Shown here one piece after another: positions 29,761-38,100 of a stretch of 64,000 nucleotides of DNA. The DNA is from Siphlonurus alternatus. Lineage: Eukaryota > Arthropoda > Insecta > Ephemeroptera > Siphlonuridae. Both the position numbers and the translations under genes were made by a program. The first letter of the stretch is position 1. Each line of letters begins with the position of its first letter. The notes beneath the pieces are model-generated. The model saw only the letters and a program-made list of their open reading frames with translations. It had not been told where the DNA came from and ran no database searches. Location: assembly GCA_949825025.1 (NCBI GenBank), contig OX463779.1:36900203-36964202 (forward strand). The letters are read 5' to 3'.

Positions 29761-29798
<38 letters not shown>

Positions 29799-32700
29799 AG
29801 GCTTGGAAGTTGTGATGGATTACCTATTTGTGCAACTAATTTAAGATATATAATATGTGATATGCATTGTTATTGCTGAGTATTGGCTTTTTCAGAGTTT
29901 TCCATTCAAGAGTTTTTATTATTACTAAATTTTATTAAATTTTCAATAATTTTAATTAACTGTAGTAAGAAAAATATACTTAACTTACTAAATTGACAAA
30001 TATTTCCAGCATGCACTTACGTTTAGGATCTGGTGAGTCTCTATCTAGTACAGCATATCGAGGTATCTCAATGCCCTCTTTCTCAAGTATGGAATAAACC
30101 TTTCGGCGATCCTACAATCAAAGAAAAAGAAAAAAATCTATGAATAAAAATAAGATTTTTATGCTATGGTAAAAACACTTTATGCTCATTTTATACACGT
30201 GCACTTCAAAAGAGTGACCATTTGTTAATTGAGATCTTTCAGACCTTTCTGAAATGTTAAAAATTGGGGTTAGAAATCAAATCCTCTTCTCTATCAGTGG
30301 GAAGAACGTCACAAAATCTATATCCTTTAAGCTTTCAAAGTTAATAATGTATATTACTATGTATGTGCATAAAAATATAATGATCCAATATTCACTATGC
30401 ATTTAATAAAGATATACCTGGTAACAAAACAAGCGGTCAGTACTCATTTTGCTAATAAACATTTTGTATAAATCCAGATTTGAATGAAAAGTACTTCTAT
30501 CACTTAAAATTAGATCTCTTGCAGGAAATCTACATTTGGTCTATGAATTGTTACTGACCTGTATGTCATACTGCATGTGGAGATTGTTGATGATGAAAGG
30601 ACTTCGAAGGTTGGCATACTGAATTGCCTTGTCTAGAGGGAAGCCTTTTGAGTGAAACGAGATGAGGCAGTCGCACACTGGCCACTCCTCCACGGGCTCC
30701 TGCACACCAATCAGCTTTGAGCCTCGCAGCAGCTAAGTCAGCAAGATCCAACATTCAGCACAACAAGCAAAAAACACTCTCACCACACGTCACTGTGCCA
30801 CACGAGTTGCAAAATCAAGTGATCCGAAGATACTAGATCATAGATATAAAGAGTTACTAGTACTTTATATGTGAGTGGTTGAAATAATAATTTGTGAGGT
30901 GAAATGAGAGAAGAAATGTGATAATAATTTAAATAAGTAATGATAATGTAAGTTCCAGATTCCCTCAAACGTAGCAAGGTTTCCAATTTTTCTGCAAATG
31001 GTACAGAGATTTACTCAAGGTTTTAAAGCAGCCAGAAATATATGTAATGCTATTAAAAATAGCAAATAAATAAAATCTGTAAAGATTTAGATCTTCTGCA
31101 AAGTCAAAACATTATGCTAGAGGTTTTATTGATGAGAATCTGTAACTGTGAGTGCAACCATAGCTGTAGGTAGCATAATGGATATAAGCTACATATATAT
31201 TATATTAATGTGATATTATGCAACCTACAGCAAACAACCTTGATGTCATAAGTATGTAGTTAAGACTCAAACAGGCTTAATTACCTCTGCAGATTGTTAT
31301 CAGTGCAGTGAGGGTTTTAAGAAACTGACCTTCAATTGCAGTGTATATAAGCCTGTTTGATCCCACAAAGACTTGATTTAAGTATCAAAGTTTGACAAGT
31401 TGGCTAATCTGGCAAAAAAAAAAAAAAAAAATCCTGTCAATATCTTAAAGGTGAACTGAAGGGATTGCTTTTTTTTCCCTTTAGGGAACCTTATATTACC
31501 TATCCCATCCATCTGCACTAATTTTTTCATGGCTGATACTTATTGTGCTGCTGTAGGACAATTAGTGAAAAAGTGAAGTTGTGACGTATCAGCGACGGTT
31601 GGTTGACTTAAAACTCGCCGCCGTGAAAAAACACACGAGCGACCGCGGAAACTGCCGAGGGAGTGGCGATCGGCTCGCGATCGGCAGTTTCCGCAGTCGC
31701 TCGTGTGTTTTTTCACGGCGGCGAGTTTTAAGTCAACCAACCGTCGCTGATACGTCACAACTTCACTTTTTCACTAATTGTCCTACAGCAGCACAATAAG
31801 TATCTGCCATGAAAAAATTAGTGCAGATGGATGGGATAGGTAATATAAGGTTCCCTAATGGAAAAAAAAAGCAATCCCTTCAGTTCACCTTTAAGGGTAA
31901 GATAACACAAAACATTGATTGTTGCAGTCCCATTTGATTAACATGTAAACCTTAGCAACCTCTGAACCTCATAATAATTCTGGATTTTTTTTTTGAGAAA
32001 CAGTCCTTAGCACCAAAAAAATATAGGAAAAATTCCAAGACAATCGGACGATTCAATTTTTTCAAATTAATTTCTTAGTTTAGGTCTCCATGGGAAAGCC
32101 CTATACTGAAAATTTAAAAATTAATTTAAAAAAATTGGATTGTCCGATTATTTTGAAATTTTTTCCACATTTTTTTGGTGCTAAGGACTGTCTCTAAAAA
32201 AAAATCAGAATTATTATGAGGTTGCTAAGGTTTACATGTTAATCAAATGGGACTACTACAATCAATGTTTCGTGTTATCTTACCCTTAATGATATATCGT
32301 CCCTCGTCCGCAATAATGAGCTATCTGCCTTCCAAAATTCAAATGCAATAATGAGCTGTCTGCTTTTCCTTTTACATTAAAATTGCATTCACCTGGTAAA
32401 GCAGACAGCTCATTATTGCATTTGAATTTTGGTAGGCAGATAGCTCATTATTGCGGACGAGGGACGATATATTGCAAACATTTTTTTAGCAGAAGCCATA
32501 TTGTGTGACAGTTTCTATTTATAGTTAATTTTTTTCTAAGTTATTTAATAAAAGAAAAGGACAAACAGAACCCATAAAAACACATCTCTTATGACCCCAG
32601 CAATTAAGTGTCACTTTTTTGATAATACAATACTGTATCTTGTGTTTTTTCTGTTTTTTTTTTTTTTTTTTTTTTTTACATTCTTTCATTAAATATTAAA

Positions 32701-35073
32701 TAACCGCAATGGATTTCTTTTAAATGGAGTCATATTTTTTTGTAAAGGTTAGAAAATAACTATATGCACAACAGATAAATTACAACATAGAATTAAATTG
32801 ACACCAATAATTGAAACCTAGAAAATCATTCTTCTTGAACGCACAATATTTCATTCAAAACAGCTGGTGCATTTTTAACTATATTTACAAAGCATAACAA
32901 TTTACTTTTTAAGTATGATGTTACATAAATCGTCACCTCAGAAATTGAGTGTCTTAAAGTGATCCGGGCCTCAAATTAAAAATTAGCCAATCACCAAGAG
33001 TTGTTGGAGCTGATTATCATTGTGTGCATTATTTTTATCAAAACACGATGCAGCTGGGCAAAAATGCGGCTGTAAAGTAAGATAGCTTGAGTATTATGAC
33101 GTCACACCTCCGGTTTTTACTGTAAGGTGTGACGTCATAATACTCAAGCCATTGTACTTTACAGTCGCATTTTTGCCTAGCTGCATCGTGTTTTGATAAA
33201 AATAATGCACACAATGATAATCAGCTCCAACAACTCTTGGTGATTGACTAATTTTTAATTTGAGGCCCGGATCGCTTTAAGAAGCACCAAAAACGCAATT
33301 TTGAGATGAAAAGACTTTATGTAGATATAACATAAATAAATAAGACTGTCAATACAACAAAACCTCTTGGAGCTTACAGCATTTTTAGTTTGAGGCGGCA
33401 ATAAAGTGAAATATATATAATATATTGGTTAAATATACATAATATATACATCTATAATGTAATACAATATTAATAGAAATACAAGTACTAGAATTAAAGA
33501 TAGAAAAAAATTAATGATGAAAATAATATCGCAAGTAGATAAAAAAAATATATTATATAATATAAAAAAAAAAAATAATTAAATGCCAAACTTCAGGTTC
33601 TATAAAAAATGTTGCATAGTTATTAATATAAGTGATAAGACGTTAAAAGATATGAGAAGGTTTATGAAAGAATAAGGAAGAAAAATATATTTAAGGAAGG
33701 AAGAGAAGCATCTGCCATACATTGAAAACATCAAACGATTATCAGGCTTTTAAGATTGTTAGAAGATAATGTTATTTTTAAGTTGCTGCAGATAAAAAAA
33801 GAGCAAAAGTAACTGCATCTAAATGCAATATGTATTGATTGAAGTCACTGAAAAGAAGGCAAGTGGACTTCATAATTATGCTGATTATAACGTTTACAGT
33901 ATACTTCATGTATCGAAGCGTCCATGGCAAAATATTCAGTTTGCAAATTTCAGATCATACAAAATGTTTGTATTACATTTTATGAAGGTTGTAAATAACA
34001 TACCTTGAACTTATTAGAAAGTCCAGATATTTTGTAATATTTTGGGATTTGCAAAGGATCTGCAGTTTTGTCGCAGATGCATTGATATGTCAGCTACACT
34101 GGCAATTGTAAGTATTTTTAATCCTTGACACTTAAAAATATCTATTGAATTAACAAATAAACTTTTGCTTTATTTTTGACCGGCAACAATTTTTTTCCAA
34201 TACAATTAATGAAGCCGAACAATAAGGCTTTAAACTTTAAAAGCAAGTAAAAAAATCAAATGAATATATATTGAGACGAAACAACATCAATTATAAGTTA
34301 AGAGGATTCAGCCAAGCCAACACTACGTAGATAGGGTTTGGCCATGCAGGGCAGACAGCTTTACGGAGGCAGGAGATAGAAGTGAGACCTTAAGGATAAC
34401 CTCCTCGGAGAAAACGACGATCTTGAGGTACTCAAACTCCTGGAGTCGCGTCAGGATTTCCTTCATGGGTTTGGACTGAGACTTCTTGGCCATGGCACAC
34501 ACCCCAACCACCACTTGCTTCCCCGCATCCTCCCCTCCTCCCTCGCAGTCTGTAGCCACCCCATCCTCTCCCACGCCAGCACCCTCGCCCTGAAACAAAA
34601 CGCCTTCGTCATAACCTGAGCTAACGTCAATGTTTTTTTTATAAATAATATTTTTCTTAATGGTAACAGAACCAATAATATAAGTTAAATAATTCAACTC
34701 TAAACCTAATTTCAATACAATTTAAAGGTAAAATTCACATATAAAAAAGTTTTATGCGTAAATATGATTTACATTATAAGATGACAAATAAATTGCTAAG
34801 TTAACTTCAGTTCTATAATCTAAATTTATAATTAAAAGCAATCAATCAATAACTCAAATAAGCAAGTAAACAGTTCAGTTGTAAGCAATAACAGTAAGGT
34901 TTAATTATTCTGCTAGTACTGTAAAAGAAAGTTTCTTTCTAAAAGTAAATATATATAACGCAATAGATACCATTAAGATTTCCAATTTTTTTTTTTTTTT
35001 TTATACCACTCTCACTGAAGGTTTATGGTACAGCATTTTTTTTCCATCATCATGACAAGAAGAAAATTTAGAA

Positions 35074-35140
<67 letters not shown>

Positions 35141-35145
35141 ATAGA

Positions 35146-35188
<43 letters not shown>

Positions 35189-38100
35189 AAACACAATAAA
35201 ACTCACATTATATTACAAGAGGTGGAATATTAACACACACTAATAAAGTAATTTTATAAGCACATGATCTGCAACACCGGTCAATGGGGTATTTTAAATG
35301 TCTCTTCAAACAGATACAGACCTAGCACACAAAAATACAAAGGGGGCAAAAAGGAGAAACAGGCCAACTTGATAAATTAACAAGTTTATTTTTAAACTAA
35401 AATTTATTAATAGGATATTCAAACTAAATAACAGCAGCTAAACTATTGAGGGGAGAAAAAGGAGGAGCACAAAATAGAAATCTGAAAGAAAAGCAATAAT
35501 ATAAAATATTTTGCAAACATACAAGTAGATTCCAGGCGGCATGTAAAAAGCTTGCATCTGAACGCACTCTCCACCAATCTCTTGCCCATTGGCGTACATG
35601 CTCCATAGTAGCATGCCTCAAAACGATAGAACACTTATATGAGAAGTTACATTAATAAACGAGTTGTCCACAAGTTTATGCACAGTTGCTGCTTCTCTCA
35701 ACAACACACCGGTCCTAGCTGCTTCTTGCTTATCTGTGAATACTGATAATAAAAAGCACAAACATTACAAAGTAAAGCCTTCTCTCTCTCTCTCTTTCCA
35801 ATGTTAACATGTTGAGAGGACTTAGAAAAGGATCAAGTAGGACTAGCAGCTAGTCATTACTGCTTATATCACATTTTGGTGCTGCCAGGACACAGTAGCA
35901 ACTCTTTCTTTCTGTTGGTAGGTAACAGTAACTATTACCAAAGTGAGTTGAATGTACTATAACCATGTCATGTTGTAATGTTTTTCAACAAAAATTAATA
36001 ATTTTAATTACCACATACATAAGTAAAGGTGACAATATGGTATTCAAGTTCTAAGTGGCTTTAAATAGCAAACGAAACAATTTGAACAATTTAAAAGGTG
36101 TTTTTGAAAGATTTAAAGTTTTCTATAAGAAGGTTCCTCAATAATAGTGCTTCTAGTTTCAAGCTTCCAAATATATTATGATAGGGATTATGAAGGACTA
36201 GCTGTTGTACTTAAAGTTTTACTTTTGTTATTAATGAGATAAAATGCACTATAATAAGGAAACTTTTGCTATAATTTGATTATGTAATTTATTGTGTGAT
36301 GTATTTCAATTTAAAAATTAGTAATTATCTTTTCTTAAGGGTAAGGTAACGCCACCAATGTTAAAAAAAAATCCCTCTCACAAAAATTCTGAAAAAAATT
36401 TAAAATGTTCTCCTCTACACCCTCTATCAGTAGCTAAAATATCAGGTATACAAATACGATCTAGTTTTTGAGTTATGAATTTTTAAAGTTGACTACTTTA
36501 ACATGGAGAAATGGAACTCCCATGTTAAAAGTTGACTACTTTAACATGGAGAAATGGAACTCCCATGTTAAATTAGTCAACTTTAAAAATTCATAACTCA
36601 AAAACTAGATCGTATTTGTATACCTGATATTTTAGCTACTGATAGGGGGTGTAGAGGAGAACATTTTAAATTTTTTTCAGAATTTTTGTGTGAGGGATTT
36701 TTTTTAACATTGGTGGCGTTACCTTACCCTTAAGACCATTTTCTTGGTGTTTAAGAATTTAAATCAATTTAACTGTTATAACTTAAATTAATATTCTGCT
36801 TGTTTAAAAAAAAATATTTAATTAATTTAATTTACAACACAGCCAACATCCTGGGATTTTCTTGGTCAATAGATGACTATAGCGTTTATGTATCATTTTA
36901 GATCAATATTAAAAGAAAAAAAAATTGTGAGTAGGGAAATGGCTATATTGAGTATATTGACCATAATTTTAATTAAATTCAATATTTGGGGGGGGGGGGG
37001 AAGGGCTGCAATCCCCTAGTCCCTCCCCTGGATCCGCGCCTGTTTAAAAGATATAAATTTAATATTAAACCAAATTTTCTTTCAATAAGATAACAGTAGT
37101 TAAGTAATACGTAAAATGCGTAGTGCTGTTAAATGTATTTACTGATAAATTATTGATTTCCATAATACTGGTAAAAATTTTGCTCTCAAATAGTTTTTAA
37201 ACATTTTTTTTTTTGTTTGTTTTTTTTTTTTTTTTTGGGGGGGGGGGAAAAGAGTACAACATTATAAAGTACTGCATGGGACAATCTGTAAAATAATTTA
37301 TTGTATTTACAGTACAATAAAGCAATAACTAATCTTCCAAGCAACCAAAAAAAATGACACTCTGCAAGCTGCGTGCTGTTAGTTACAACCAAGGGACAAA
37401 ATGTACCAGAGACAGCCAGTAAGGCTCAGCGTTACTGTCAACATCAACTATGCAGACGCTGGGAAGCTGATGGCGCATCTCCGTTGCTTCGTTCATCGTC
37501 ACACCAACTGGCAAGTTCTCTGCAAATGGTACGTCCTAATTCACTTTTTTGTGATTATTAACATCAGAGCCCCAATTACCAGATTTTTAATAATAACTTT
37601 GATAAATCTTGTAAAGAACATTTTCAGAAAAAAAAACTGTTCAGAAATGAGTTTTAGAACCTATTACATGAAAGCATAAAATAGCATCACCACATCATTA
37701 AAATTTTGTAATTTTTCTGGCCTGTAATTAGGATTCTGATAATTTCTTTACTGTACTGTACATTATAAAAATTAACACGCTAATTTTAAATTAATTGAAA
37801 AAAAAGTTGAAATAAGATCAGCACAGCATTAAAAAAAGTTAATTAATGTTGTTAAAAATGAACAACCTGCATGATTTTTTTTACTGCATACTGGGATGAA
37901 CATTTAATTATGAATTGTCAATTATTTCAGTTTTTTTAACCCTTGAAGCTCTACTATCCTTAAAATTATGTTGCAAGACACTGTCATGGTCATACAAATA
38001 TTTAACACACAAGCATATAAAAAGGCTATGACATCACAGCATTTTGCAGCACAAATTTTAATGGTTTTAGAGGGTTTAATCAAATCTAATATGAAAAAAT

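Larger units (their letters stand above)
27990..29797 (+). mobile_element. 5'-truncated LINE (CR1/Jockey-like) antisense in PPIP5K intron 4
   Basis: Carries the reverse transcriptase and C-terminal region of a non-LTR retrotransposon and ends in a 31-base A tail (29,767-29,797). The endonuclease region is absent. It is oriented opposite to PPIP5K. AT-rich like the host. Confidence 0.9.
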
